DNA from: Spirochaetaceae bacterium
Lineage (GTDB): Bacteria > Spirochaetota > Leptospiria > Leptospirales > Leptonemataceae
Direction of reading: 5' to 3'
Length of the DNA: 64,000 nucleotides
Assembly: GCA_002730875.1 (NCBI GenBank)
Contig: PCBI01000003.1
Coordinates: 66,273-130,272, forward strand
In this document: piece by piece, positions 44,740 to 53,989 of the stretch
How positions within the stretch are numbered: position 1 is the first letter of the stretch
How the letters are laid out: each line of letters opens with the position of its first letter
The notes under the pieces: generated by a model
Database searches by the model: none
What the model saw: the letters and a program-made list of their open reading frames with translations, nothing else
Told to the model about the DNA's origin: nothing
Made by a program: the position numbers and the translations under genes

Positions 44740-45111
44740 ATGGGCTTAGTCGAAGCAGTCTCCGAAAAGATCGGGAAAGGAGGCAGTCCGCCGGTTTGCA
44801 GGCAGGGGCTCGCTCGACTCCGCAGGAATGCTTGCTTTCAGGGATTGGTGGTCCTGGCCCTTTTTCTTTTTTCCGGGGCTTGCTATCGAGAAGTAAGAAC
44901 CAGAAACGAGTGCGAAGAGATTCTCCTCGGGTTGCTAGCCTTTCAGACTCTGGCGACAGAGTCCATACAGACCAATCCGGACTTCACCGAATCAGAAAGG
45001 GAACGACGGCTTGAATCAATCAGCGGATTTCCTCTCGTTGCCGTGAATATCTACAATGATTGTATCTCCCACGTACCTGCAAACTCCTGGAATCCGTTCG
45101 AAGTGCTTTGA
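44740..45111 (+). CDS. Small lipoprotein of unknown function
   Basis: A 123-residue predicted lipoprotein. A basic region (RQGLARLRRN) and a hydrophobic LVVLALFLF lead to a lipobox ending at Cys48 (FSGAC). The mature 75 residues are polar with Cys58 and a Cys near the end that could form a disulfide. The ATG at 44740 gives a long leader; an internal start closer to the hydrophobic stretch cannot be excluded, and frames further upstream run into the repeat region. It is followed by a glycosyltransferase gene 37 bp downstream on the same strand. The family was not recognised. Confidence 0.6.
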   Translation: MGLVEAVSEKIGKGGSPPVCRQGLARLRRNACFQGLVVLALFLFSGACYREVRTRNECEEILLGLLAFQTLATESIQTNPDFTESERERRLESISGFPLVAVNIYNDCISHVPANSWNPFEVL

Positions 45112-45148
45112 CCTGAGGCATCGCTTCTGAGGCAAGTGTAATGCTCCC

Positions 45149-46045
45149 ATGAACATCTTACGGCCCACAGTTCCTGTCTCCGTAATCATTCCGGTAAGAA
45201 ATCGCCCAGAACTGCTTCGCGAAGCCCTGGAGTCGGTGATTCAGGGCACAGTCCTGCCGGCAGAAATCATCGTGGTATCCAATGGAAAACCGGAGGAGCG
45301 AAGCCGGGATCGGGAAGGCTTCGAGTCCTGGAAAACGCAGATGGATTCGCCACTACTACGCCACAGCGCTCCGATCTTTCTGGAGCTTCGCCATAAGGTA
45401 GGTCCGGCCGCGGCGCGAAATCTGGGCGCACAGAAAGCGAATCAAAGCTACCTTGCCTTTTTGGACTCCGACGATCTATGGCATGCGGATAAACTGGATC
45501 GACAGCTTCGATTCTTACAAAAGAGGCCTCATCTGAAGGCCTGTCACAGCCAGGAACGATGGCTCAAAGATCAAAAAGAGCTCAGCGTTCCGCGCAGGCT
45601 TCTGCCCGTCACCGGACGTCCCCTGAAAGAAAGCCTGGATGTTTGTCTTATCTCGGCCAGTTCGCTTCTGATTGAGCGGTCTGGCTTTCTGCAAATGCAG
45701 GGCTTCGACGAACGGTTTCCATCCTGTGAAGATTATGAATTCTGGATTCGTTATTTTTTGGCCGGAAGCATGGGTTGTCTGGAGGAGCCTTTGATTACGA
45801 AGCGATCCGGTTCGTGGAACCAGGTGTCCTCTTCCGGCCTTCTGGATTTGCAGCGACTGCGGGCTCTTGTTAAGAATGCTCGTTCCCTTCGCGATCAAGG
45901 CCTTCCGGAGTCTCTACTGACCACTGCGCGCAAAAAAGCCGGGATTCTCATGCAAAAGGAAGATGCGCCGGCACGGCAAGCGAAGCGCTTACTGCGAAAA
46001 CTGGCAAGAACGCTGGACGCCTCCACACAGAAGCAGAGCCATTAG
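45149..46045 (+). CDS. Family 2 glycosyltransferase
   Basis: A 298-residue GT-A glycosyltransferase, probably cytoplasmic, adding a sugar to a surface polysaccharide or glycolipid. The N-terminus is VSVIIPVRNRPELLREALES, with the nucleotide-binding VVSNGK near 45; the DXD-type metal site is FLDSDDLWHADKLDRQ near 107, followed by RFPSCEDYEFWIRYFLAG near 188, which carries the catalytic acidic residue. The last about 60 residues are basic helices. No other glycan genes are adjacent, so the acceptor is unknown. Confidence 0.85.
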   Translation: MNILRPTVPVSVIIPVRNRPELLREALESVIQGTVLPAEIIVVSNGKPEERSRDREGFESWKTQMDSPLLRHSAPIFLELRHKVGPAAARNLGAQKANQSYLAFLDSDDLWHADKLDRQLRFLQKRPHLKACHSQERWLKDQKELSVPRRLLPVTGRPLKESLDVCLISASSLLIERSGFLQMQGFDERFPSCEDYEFWIRYFLAGSMGCLEEPLITKRSGSWNQVSSSGLLDLQRLRALVKNARSLRDQGLPESLLTTARKKAGILMQKEDAPARQAKRLLRKLARTLDASTQKQSH

Positions 46046-46125
46046 CGCAATGGCTCCCACCACCATCCTCCGTCCAGGTAATTCAGGCGCAGGATCGCTT
46101 TTTAGCCCCCGCCCTTCCGATGAAA

Positions 46126-47856
46126 TCAGGATTCTCGCAATCGGTCAATGACGGAATCAATATCGATTTCGTATTTGGTGAACACGGCATTTCTAGCCAG
46201 GTCGTATCGAATCAAGGCAATGTTATAGTTGATCAATGCCCGGGTAAGCGCCTGGCGGGACTGAACCAGCGCATCCAGCGCATTCTTTACCGCATCGGCC
46301 GAGAATCGTCCCTGGCGATATCTTCGCACCAGCCCATAGTAGAAAGCCTGGGTATTGGCCAGGGCAACCCTCGCCTGCTGCACGGACTGATAGGCCACCT
46401 GGATTTGCTCTCGGCTCTGACGAATATCGTCCGCCACCTGGCGACTAATCTGTTCTTCCTGAAGTCTTAGTTGTCTTCGATTGATTTTTGCATTTCTGGC
46501 TTCTACTTGAGCGCCTTCATCCCAGAGCGGGTATTCCACTTTGAACTGAACGGAATATTCCGGGTACTTACCTCTGGGCACTGCATCGAAAGCGCTACCG
46601 GAGTAGCGGGCCACGTCGCGACTGGCATAGCTACCGCCCAGAGTCACCGAAGGCAATAGATTGTTTTCGGCGATGTCTTCGGATAATCGCGCGATTTCCA
46701 GTTGCTTTCGTAGTATACGAATGTCCGGTCGAGTAGCCAGGGCATTCGCAATATCCGAATCCACATCCACCTGCGGGGGCGCAGATTCGATAAGCTCGGT
46801 GGCCCCGGTGAGTTCAAGATCAGGATTCAAGTTGAGTACTCGAAGAAGATCTCGTCTTTTTGAGTCGCGGTCCAGTTCCGCTTGCTGAAGTCGCGACCGC
46901 GCTTGCGCGACGACGGCATTCCACTGATTGACTTCAAAAGGCTCCGCCAGCCCCAGCCCGGTCTTTTGAGCGGTAATTCCGCGGATGTAATTTGCATTCT
47001 GCAGCAAGTCTCTGGATGTTTCCACTTCCTTTTCGGCAATGGCCAGGTTCCAATAATCCACCATGGCTCCCACGGTTAGCTGAGCGAGCTCGAATTCCAG
47101 TCGCTCTCTTTCGATTAGAGCCTGCTTTCGCCGTATATCATTTAGTCGACTTTGATTGTAGCCAAAGGCATTCTTCAGCAGTTCCTGTTGAAGAAGTACC
47201 TTTACCGCCCCTGTGTGAAGCGGCGGCTGAGCCAACTGTGAAAGAAAGGAGTTCGTAAGGGCGGCTGAGCCCTCCCCGGCATTCGTATCAAATCGGGTAT
47301 CCGATCCTTCCAGACGGAAATAAGTGCCGCTTTTGAAGAGCTTTTCGATTCCCGCTGTATAGGTATCCTGATTGGTTTGTGTTCCCTGGAAGATTGTGGA
47401 AGGAGTCTGCTTCTGCTTGTTCACGTAACTCTGAAAGCTAAAGTCGACTTTGGGAGCATACTTGGATTCATCCTTCAAAAGTTCCGTATCTGATTTCAGT
47501 ATTTCCAGTTGCTGAATTCTAACCGAAGTATTGTTATTCAGAACCAGTTGGATCGTCTGCTTCATGCTCAGAGGCCTGGGCTGACCGTTGGGCCCCACAG
47601 GAATCTCTGCATAGCGACGCTGGGTTTCGGCTTCTTCCGGACCGGAAAGCTCGGCTTCTTCTGTGTTCTCCGAGGTTTGCTCGTCGTTCCGGGTGGATTG
47701 GTGGTCGTTGTCGCTACGGTCCGGATTTTCACTGGATGATTCAGCCCCGGTGTCAGGATCTGTAATTTCCGGGTTTTCAACGGTGCTTTCGGTGGTCTTA
47801 CAACCAGAAAGCAGGACTGAAAACACCAGTAGGAGAATGATGAAGAATCGTTTCAT
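46126..47856 (-). CDS. TolC-like outer membrane efflux lipoprotein
   Basis: A 576-residue outer membrane factor of the TolC type, which forms trimeric tunnels that work with inner-membrane exporters. The signal ends in a lipobox (VLLSGC, Cys19), then comes a Ser/Asp/Glu/Thr-rich linker to about residue 85. The rest shows the internal duplication of long helices and paired strands expected of TolC, for example KQTIQLVLNNNTSVRIQQLE near 100 and RYRQGRFSADAVKNALDALV near 525, ending in DIDSVIDRL. No periplasmic adaptor or pump gene lies nearby, so its partners must be encoded elsewhere. Confidence 0.85.
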   Translation of the reverse strand: MKRFFIILLLVFSVLLSGCKTTESTVENPEITDPDTGAESSSENPDRSDNDHQSTRNDEQTSENTEEAELSGPEEAETQRRYAEIPVGPNGQPRPLSMKQTIQLVLNNNTSVRIQQLEILKSDTELLKDESKYAPKVDFSFQSYVNKQKQTPSTIFQGTQTNQDTYTAGIEKLFKSGTYFRLEGSDTRFDTNAGEGSAALTNSFLSQLAQPPLHTGAVKVLLQQELLKNAFGYNQSRLNDIRRKQALIERERLEFELAQLTVGAMVDYWNLAIAEKEVETSRDLLQNANYIRGITAQKTGLGLAEPFEVNQWNAVVAQARSRLQQAELDRDSKRRDLLRVLNLNPDLELTGATELIESAPPQVDVDSDIANALATRPDIRILRKQLEIARLSEDIAENNLLPSVTLGGSYASRDVARYSGSAFDAVPRGKYPEYSVQFKVEYPLWDEGAQVEARNAKINRRQLRLQEEQISRQVADDIRQSREQIQVAYQSVQQARVALANTQAFYYGLVRRYRQGRFSADAVKNALDALVQSRQALTRALINYNIALIRYDLARNAVFTKYEIDIDSVIDRLRES

Positions 47857-48580
47857 AATATACTATCCGTTACACTTACTGGGCTGCTGGTTTCGTCTGC
47901 ACTGTCTATCCAAAAAACCGCGGGCTCCTGGCCTGCGCCGTCGCCGAGCATGGTTTCGACGTATACTCTCTGGTTGGTTGCTCACCGTATGCGTCAACAC
48001 AGTATCTGCAAACACAGGTTCCGATGCTACCCTCTTGTGGGCCACTTTTCCATACCCCCCAGGGGTATCAACAGAAATTAAAAATAATCGCAACCTGTTT
48101 TTGGCGCCGGCCATGAATCCGGAGGACGTGGCCCGGGCCGCCGTTCGCGATGAAAAGAGCATTCTGGAGTTCACAAAAAGCAGGATGGATTCTATGGACG
48201 GCAAAGTGTGTCAGCGGATCCCTGCTCTGCAAGAAGAGCTTCAAAACCGATTTCAGCTACTCAGAAAAGCCAATGAGCACCGAAAGAGCAACTTTGAGAC
48301 TGTGGTAGGGGAATTCAGCGATGAACGTCAGCTTTACTTTCAGCTAAGACAGGAAAGAGACCAGCAATTGCAGATAGCCTGGGAGGGCTTCATCCACTGG
48401 CAGCAGTCCAAATGCACCAATGAGACCTCCCTCTTTTCCGATCCCATACAGCGGAAAAGGGAAGCTCTGGACCAATCCCTGAACGGACTCCGAAATCGTA
48501 CCCTGGCCCTGCGACTGGCTCTTTTCCGATTTCTAAGCCGACTGGACCTGGAACAAAGAAAGGCCATTCTACTTCCCTGA
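47837..48580 (+). CDS. Exported helical protein of unknown function, start uncertain
   Basis: The frame up to 48580 reads as a coherent protein of up to 247 residues: a very basic region (RAPGLRRRRAWFRRIL), a hydrophobic SGWLLTVCVNTVSA that looks like a signal sequence, and a mature part with long charged helices (RNRTLALRLALFRFL) and several Cys. The first ATG pair at 47837 has AGGAGA ahead but overlaps the head of the divergent tolC-like gene by 20 bp. A start further in, such as a TTG near 47974, may be the real one. No family was recognised. Confidence 0.5.
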   Translation: MMKNRFIIYYPLHLLGCWFRLHCLSKKPRAPGLRRRRAWFRRILSGWLLTVCVNTVSANTGSDATLLWATFPYPPGVSTEIKNNRNLFLAPAMNPEDVARAAVRDEKSILEFTKSRMDSMDGKVCQRIPALQEELQNRFQLLRKANEHRKSNFETVVGEFSDERQLYFQLRQERDQQLQIAWEGFIHWQQSKCTNETSLFSDPIQRKREALDQSLNGLRNRTLALRLALFRFLSRLDLEQRKAILLP

Positions 48581-48670
48581 GCCTGGCCCCTATTTGCTCC
48601 AGGCTCTGAGCGCGTCCTCACTTCCATATCTTTTGAAAGGCAAAGACCGGGGCCGTCCGATAATCGAAAC

Positions 48671-50308
48671 ATGGGAATTGGATCCTGGCGACCCAAGATT
48701 AACGGAAAGAACCTGGCCATTCTTCTGCTGGTTCTGGCCTGGCCGCTCCAGAGCCTGGAACGGAGAGCCTTCCAGGACTGGAGTCTGCAGGGACTGGAAA
48801 TCCTGCGTAGCGGCAGTACCGATGTGCTCAAGATTTCCGGAACCCGATCCAGCGCCGGAGAAGACTTTCTATTTCTGGGGTTCGATCAAGAAACGCCCAA
48901 CTTTCTCAGAGATCTTTCCGGAAACTTCCGGGTACAGCAGTCCGAGTACGTTAGAGTTCCGGAAGCCCGGGGTGGTTCCGGTTCGGCGCTGTTCAACCGC
49001 AGAATAAGCGGAGTGGTTCTGGAATCACCGCCGGAGTTGTGGCCAGGATCCGGGCCCATAGAGTCTTTTCAGATTTCGTTCTATTTTAAGGTAGCTCATT
49101 TGTACCGCCGAAATGAGCTTTTTTCGCGTACCGGCTTCCAGGACGGACGGAAGCGCGGTATGGAAATCGTCATCGAAGATGGATTCCTGGAAGTACAGCT
49201 GGAAAACCTGTTTGAGGATCTGGAACGAAAAGCTCACAGCTACGAACTGCGCTCCACCGAACGCATTGTACTGGATCGATGGTACCTGCTGCATTTTGGT
49301 TACGACGCTTCCAGCGGACAAATCGTACTCCATCTGAACGGCCAGGAACAACAGGTGGATTTCGCTCGAGAAAATGGGCAGGTATTGCGAGCGGTGAATC
49401 CTCCCATGGACCGATCTCCCATCAAGATTGCCGGACAATACTCGGGCTGGATGGATGAACTACGTATCGCGCCGTTGAACGGTAGAATGCCTTCCATGGC
49501 GCCCTATGATCGCGCCGAATACGATCCGCTGAGTGGAAGAATCTATCAGAACCGCTCGCAGGCTTTGTCCCCGGTTTATTCCTATAAGGAACCGCTGAAA
49601 TCCCTGGAGCTTTCTTTTTCGGGACAGGAACCTCCGGGCAGCATGTTATCGGTGGAATTCAGAATGCAGAAGACCCCTTTCGCAAAGGAACTGTCCGATC
49701 ACGAACTACCCTTCCAGCCACTGAAACAAAACGCGCGCATTCCCTGGAATGGGCCCGCCTATGTGCAGTGGAGGATCCGCATGCAACCGTCGCCGGCAGG
49801 GCAACAGAGCCCGATTCTCTCTCGGCTGAATATGCGCGCCAACCCGATCATGGTTCCCTCTCGACCCACCGGACTGCGGGTAGTACAGGAGCTTTCTAGC
49901 GATTCGCAGCTTTGCCTGGAATGGAACCGCAACCCGGAATCCGCCGTGGAAAAAGAAGGCGGCTACCGGGTGCACCTGGGGGCTCATTCCCGTCGCTACG
50001 TGGCTCTGCTGGAGCTCAACCGATCCAGGAAACCCATTCGCGGTTCCAACCTGGACTTTCCGCTTACCGAACGCGAGAAACTGGAACTCAAAGCCAGGCC
50101 CGAGGCGATAAAGAAGCTGAAACGCCTGAAAATTCGCTTCATGGTGGACAGGGCCCTCATCGAGCGAAACAGAACCTGGCTGGGACGCCGGGAGGCGTAC
50201 CCCTATCTGGAATCCGGAAAGGCCTACTTTTTTTCCGTATCGGCCTATGTGCATCCGGATGCGCCATCCGAGAATTCCTCGGAAGTGGTGCATGTACTCC
50301 GGCGGTAA
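48671..50308 (+). CDS. Exported protein with a LamG-like (concanavalin A-type) domain
   Basis: A 545-residue protein with an N-terminal signal or anchor sequence (LAILLLVLAWPLQ, about 14-28). At about 125-270 lies a jelly-roll with the pattern of LamG/concanavalin A-like domains: FQISFYFKVAHLYRRNELF, LDRWYLLHFGYDASSGQIVL, then LHLNGQEQQ and GWMDELRIAPL. The C-terminal half (about 300-540) has Pro-rich segments and strands, including PSRPTGLRVVQELSSDSQLC, that suggest a fibronectin type III-like fold. Such layouts are typical of surface proteins that bind carbohydrate or proteins. The role is unknown. Confidence 0.7.
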   Translation: MGIGSWRPKINGKNLAILLLVLAWPLQSLERRAFQDWSLQGLEILRSGSTDVLKISGTRSSAGEDFLFLGFDQETPNFLRDLSGNFRVQQSEYVRVPEARGGSGSALFNRRISGVVLESPPELWPGSGPIESFQISFYFKVAHLYRRNELFSRTGFQDGRKRGMEIVIEDGFLEVQLENLFEDLERKAHSYELRSTERIVLDRWYLLHFGYDASSGQIVLHLNGQEQQVDFARENGQVLRAVNPPMDRSPIKIAGQYSGWMDELRIAPLNGRMPSMAPYDRAEYDPLSGRIYQNRSQALSPVYSYKEPLKSLELSFSGQEPPGSMLSVEFRMQKTPFAKELSDHELPFQPLKQNARIPWNGPAYVQWRIRMQPSPAGQQSPILSRLNMRANPIMVPSRPTGLRVVQELSSDSQLCLEWNRNPESAVEKEGGYRVHLGAHSRRYVALLELNRSRKPIRGSNLDFPLTEREKLELKARPEAIKKLKRLKIRFMVDRALIERNRTWLGRREAYPYLESGKAYFFSVSAYVHPDAPSENSSEVVHVLRR

Positions 50309-50352
50309 TTGGCTACCCCGGGGAACGATGATCTATTTGCGTCCTATTGTAT

Positions 50353-50388
50353 CCGCCTGCTGAGGGCGGTTCCGGGCCGATTACGGCC
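50353..50388 (+). other. Two short hairpins ahead of icmF
   Basis: CCGCC/GGCGG with a seven-base loop at 50353-50369, then GGCCG-ATTA-CGGCC at 50375-50388. They lie between the LamG-like gene and icmF. No U tract follows, and no cobalamin riboswitch B12 box is visible, so their role is unclear. Confidence 0.35.
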
Positions 50389-50445
50389 TGACTCGGTGTC
50401 AAAAAAGCGGTTTACCTGCAAAGCTTTGGCATAGAAATTCGAGTC

Positions 50446-53400
50446 ATGTCTTCGCAACAATCTGCTAGAGAATCCTCGCCGGCTCTGGAGCTCGACTATC
50501 CGGTACGCTTTGTAACCGCCGCCTCCCTGTTCGACGGGCACGATGCCTCCATAAACATGTTCCGAAGGATGCTCCAGGCGGCCGGGGCCGAGGTCATTCA
50601 CCTGGGCCATAATCGAAGCGTGGAAGATGTGGCTCTGGCCGCCATCCAGGAAGACGTACAGGGGGTAGCCCTGAGCTCCTATCAGGGCGGCCATATGGAA
50701 TACTTTCAGTACCTGCGACAACGACTGAATGAAATGGGCGGCGACCATATCCGTATTTTTGGCGGCGGCGGAGGCGTTATCGTCGAAGAGGAGATTCAAA
50801 AGCTACATTCGAGCGGCATTACCCGGATCTTTTCGCCCGAAGATGGCCGGCGAATGGGTCTGGAAGGGATCATCGATTATATGATGGATGAAGCCATCAA
50901 TGCCCGGGAAACATCGCATCCAAACGCCTTTCCTCTTCTGGCCCTTTCACGACGAATCTCACTACTGGAAACGGACCAGGAGCCGCCGCAGAAGAGCATG
51001 CGAAGTATTCCTGTCCTGGGAATTACCGGCCCTGGCGGAAGCGGCAAATCCTCACTCACCGATGAACTGGCGCTCAGGTTCCTGAATCAGAATCCGGAAC
51101 TGAAACTGGCCGTTCTGGCCGTAGACCCTACGCGAAAGAAAACCGGCGGCGCGCTGCTGGGGGATCGCATTCGCATGAACAGCCTGAGCGCCTTTCCGGA
51201 GCGACTGTATTTTAGATCCCTGGCTACTCGCGGTCAGTCCCAGCCAGATCTCAAAGCCAGACTGCATGGAGTGCAACTTCTGATTCAGGATGCCGGCTAC
51301 GATATGGTCATCCTTGAAACCCCGGGTACCGGCCAGGAAGATAGCTTTATTACCGAACTTTGCGATAAGTCCCTCTATGTAATGACGTCCGAATACGGAG
51401 CGCCGTCGCAACTGGAAAAAATTGCCATGCTGGACTTTGCCGACCTGGTAGCTTTGAACAAGGCGGAAAAGACCGGCGCAGACGACGCTTTGCGTTACAT
51501 CCAGAAGCAATTCGCGCGCAACCGAAACCTGTTCGAAGAAGATCCTTCCAACCTGCCGGTGTATGCCACTGTGGCCGGAAGATTCAACGATGCCGGCGTC
51601 CATCGACTGTACAATGCTATCATCGAATTGTTTACCAGATCCGGACTGGCCAGTCTGGACGCTCTGCAGTCCAGCGATATTTCCGTTAGCATTATTCCCC
51701 GAGACCGGGCCAACTATCTGTCCGAGATTGCCCATACCGTGGAGTCCTATCGTAAGAAGGCTTTCAAACAAGCGGAACTGGCGGATCAAATTCAGTCCCT
51801 GGAAAAAGCCAAACGATCCCTGGATGTACGCTCGGGGGAATTGGCGGAAGGCCTGGATAATCGGGCCAGAGAACTAAAGGAAGCCCTGGACCGTCATTTG
51901 ATGGAATTTCTGGAAGGGTTTCCGGAACTGAAACAGCAATACGAAGCGGAAAGCTTCACCTACAAGGTCCGAAATAAGGAGATTACGCAAAAGATTCAGT
52001 ACACTTCTTTAAGCGGCCTTCAAATCCCTCGCGTGTCGCTGCCCTCCACCGAAAGCTGGTCAGAGCTATCGCGATACTACTATCTGGAAAACCTGCCGGG
52101 CAATTTTCCTTTCACCGCCGGCGTGTTTCCCTTTCGAAAGCAGGACGAGGATCCCACGCGTATGTTTGCCGGCGAAGGAGGTCCGGAGCGTACCAATCAG
52201 CGATTCCATTATCTTTGCAACCGGGAGAACTCCGGCGATGCCAGCCATCCAGTGGCTCGCTTGAGTACCGCTTTCGACTCGGTCACATTGTATGGCGAGA
52301 ACCCGGATCGCCGGCCGGACATCTACGGAAAGATCGGCAACTCGGGGGTAAGTGTGCCTACGCTGGACGACTGTAAAAGACTGTATTCGGGCTTTGATCT
52401 ATCCAGTCCCCTTACCAGCGTTAGCATGACCATCAATGGACCGGCTCCTGCCATACTGGCCATGTTTTTCGATACTGCCATCGATCAAAACGTGGAGAAG
52501 TATCTGCGAAGTCAGGGCAGGCTTAACGATGCGCTGGAAACCATTCGCAGTAAATGGGAGGATCGCGGTATTGCCGCTCCGGCCTACGAATCGGACCTTC
52601 CTGCCGGCCATGACGGCACCGGCCTGCTTCTTGGAGTCACCGGCGATCAGCTAGTGGAAAGGGAAGTCTACGAAAGGATCAAACAGGAAACCCTGCAAAG
52701 CGTACGAGGCACCGTCCAGGCCGACATTCTAAAAGAAGACCAGGCCCAGAATACATGCATCTTCTCCACCGGCTTTGCCCTCAAAATGATGGGCGATGTA
52801 CAGGAATACTTCACAGAGAACGGCGTGCGAAACTTCTATTCGGTTTCCATCTCCGGCTACCATATGGCGGAGGCGGGCGCAAACCCGGTAACCCAGCTGG
52901 CTTTCACCCTGGCCAACGGCTTCACTTACCTGGAATACTATCTGGCCCGGGGCCTGGACATTGACGCCTTTGCGGCCAACTTCAGCTACTTCTTCTCAAA
53001 TGGCCTGGATCCGGAATACTCGGTGATAGGTCGCGTGGCTCGTCGAATATGGGCTATTGCGTTAAAAGAAAAATATGGAGCGTCGGAACGTGCGCAGAAG
53101 TTGAAATACCATATTCAGACCTCCGGCAGATCCCTGCATGCCCGGGAGATTCACTTCAACGATATTCGCACTACATTGCAGGCTCTCTACGCTCTGTTCG
53201 ACAACACGAATAGCCTGCATACCAACGCCTACGACGAGGCCATTACGACACCCACGGAAGCCTCGGTGCGACGAGCGGTGGCTATCCAGCTGATCATCCA
53301 GAAGGAATTGGGTCTCAATCAGAACCAGAATCCCTGGCAGGGCTCGTATATCATTGAGAAACTTACAGATATGGTGGAAGCGGCTGTACTGGAAGAGTTC

Positions 53401-53799
53401 CATCGCCTTTCGGAACGCGGCGGGGTGATCGGCGCCATGGAGACAATGTACCAGCGGTCGCGAATACAGGATGAATCTATGAACTACGAAAGAAAAAAGC
53501 ATTCTGGTGAGATTCCCGTGGTAGGCGTAAACACCTTTACCACAGACGAAGATCCGGAAAATGTCACGGATCTTATCCGCTCCTCGGACCAGGAAAAGGA
53601 CGATTGTATTCAGAGCCTGGAGCGATTCCATAAATTTCACGCCAACGAGTCCACGCAAGCGCTGGTGCGATTGAAAGAAAGGGCCAGTTCCGGAGCGAAT
53701 CTCTTCGAAGAGCTTTTGGAGTCGGTGAAGGTATGCTCCCTGGGTCAAATCAGCCAGGCGCTCTATGAGGCCGGGGGCTCCTATCGGCGGAATATGTAG
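50446..53799 (+). CDS. icmF: Fused isobutyryl-CoA mutase IcmF (cobalamin-dependent)
   Basis: A 1117-residue natural fusion of three parts. Residues about 15-150 are the cobalamin-binding domain, with FDGHDASINM (His32 is the lower axial ligand), LGHNRSVED and GGGGGVIVEEE. Residues about 185-420 are a MeaI-type GTPase chaperone with P-loop GPGGSGKS near 195-202. The rest is the acyl-CoA mutase barrel, including VSISGYHMAEAGANPVTQ and LARGLDIDAFAANFSYF. The enzyme interconverts isobutyryl-CoA and n-butyryl-CoA and may also act on pivalyl- or isovaleryl-CoA. Its active-site specificity residues could not be assigned by eye. Confidence 0.95.
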   Translation: MSSQQSARESSPALELDYPVRFVTAASLFDGHDASINMFRRMLQAAGAEVIHLGHNRSVEDVALAAIQEDVQGVALSSYQGGHMEYFQYLRQRLNEMGGDHIRIFGGGGGVIVEEEIQKLHSSGITRIFSPEDGRRMGLEGIIDYMMDEAINARETSHPNAFPLLALSRRISLLETDQEPPQKSMRSIPVLGITGPGGSGKSSLTDELALRFLNQNPELKLAVLAVDPTRKKTGGALLGDRIRMNSLSAFPERLYFRSLATRGQSQPDLKARLHGVQLLIQDAGYDMVILETPGTGQEDSFITELCDKSLYVMTSEYGAPSQLEKIAMLDFADLVALNKAEKTGADDALRYIQKQFARNRNLFEEDPSNLPVYATVAGRFNDAGVHRLYNAIIELFTRSGLASLDALQSSDISVSIIPRDRANYLSEIAHTVESYRKKAFKQAELADQIQSLEKAKRSLDVRSGELAEGLDNRARELKEALDRHLMEFLEGFPELKQQYEAESFTYKVRNKEITQKIQYTSLSGLQIPRVSLPSTESWSELSRYYYLENLPGNFPFTAGVFPFRKQDEDPTRMFAGEGGPERTNQRFHYLCNRENSGDASHPVARLSTAFDSVTLYGENPDRRPDIYGKIGNSGVSVPTLDDCKRLYSGFDLSSPLTSVSMTINGPAPAILAMFFDTAIDQNVEKYLRSQGRLNDALETIRSKWEDRGIAAPAYESDLPAGHDGTGLLLGVTGDQLVEREVYERIKQETLQSVRGTVQADILKEDQAQNTCIFSTGFALKMMGDVQEYFTENGVRNFYSVSISGYHMAEAGANPVTQLAFTLANGFTYLEYYLARGLDIDAFAANFSYFFSNGLDPEYSVIGRVARRIWAIALKEKYGASERAQKLKYHIQTSGRSLHAREIHFNDIRTTLQALYALFDNTNSLHTNAYDEAITTPTEASVRRAVAIQLIIQKELGLNQNQNPWQGSYIIEKLTDMVEAAVLEEFHRLSERGGVIGAMETMYQRSRIQDESMNYERKKHSGEIPVVGVNTFTTDEDPENVTDLIRSSDQEKDDCIQSLERFHKFHANESTQALVRLKERASSGANLFEELLESVKVCSLGQISQALYEAGGSYRRNM

Positions 53800-53888
53800 T
53801 TCTGGTTTTTGCAGCGGATGCTCTACAAAGGGTAAATGTGTAATGATCAGAGGCCGGCATTGCAGCGCATGAAAAGGAGCACTGGCTA

Positions 53889-53925
53889 CATTCGCGGTAT
53901 TTGACAGGTTCAGTGCATTCGCGGT
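53889..53925 (+). repeat. 10-bp direct repeat upstream of the DUF2071 gene
   Basis: CATTCGCGGT occurs at 53889-53898 and 53916-53925, with a TTGACA between them at 53901-53906. The pair could be an activator or repressor site for the gene at 53990; a matching -10 at normal spacing was not found. Confidence 0.35.
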
Positions 53926-53989
53926 TCCTATACGATTCCTGCGAATTCCTAGACCGGAGCACTATTGAGGAAAAACGGGTTCCCATATC

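Noticed and set aside
46046..46125. Terminator between the glycosyltransferase and the tolC-like gene
   Set aside because: Only a 3-4 bp stem with a short T run was seen; too weak to call.
50309..50445. Cobalamin riboswitch ahead of icmF
   Set aside because: No B12-box-like sequence was found; only two small unrelated hairpins are present.
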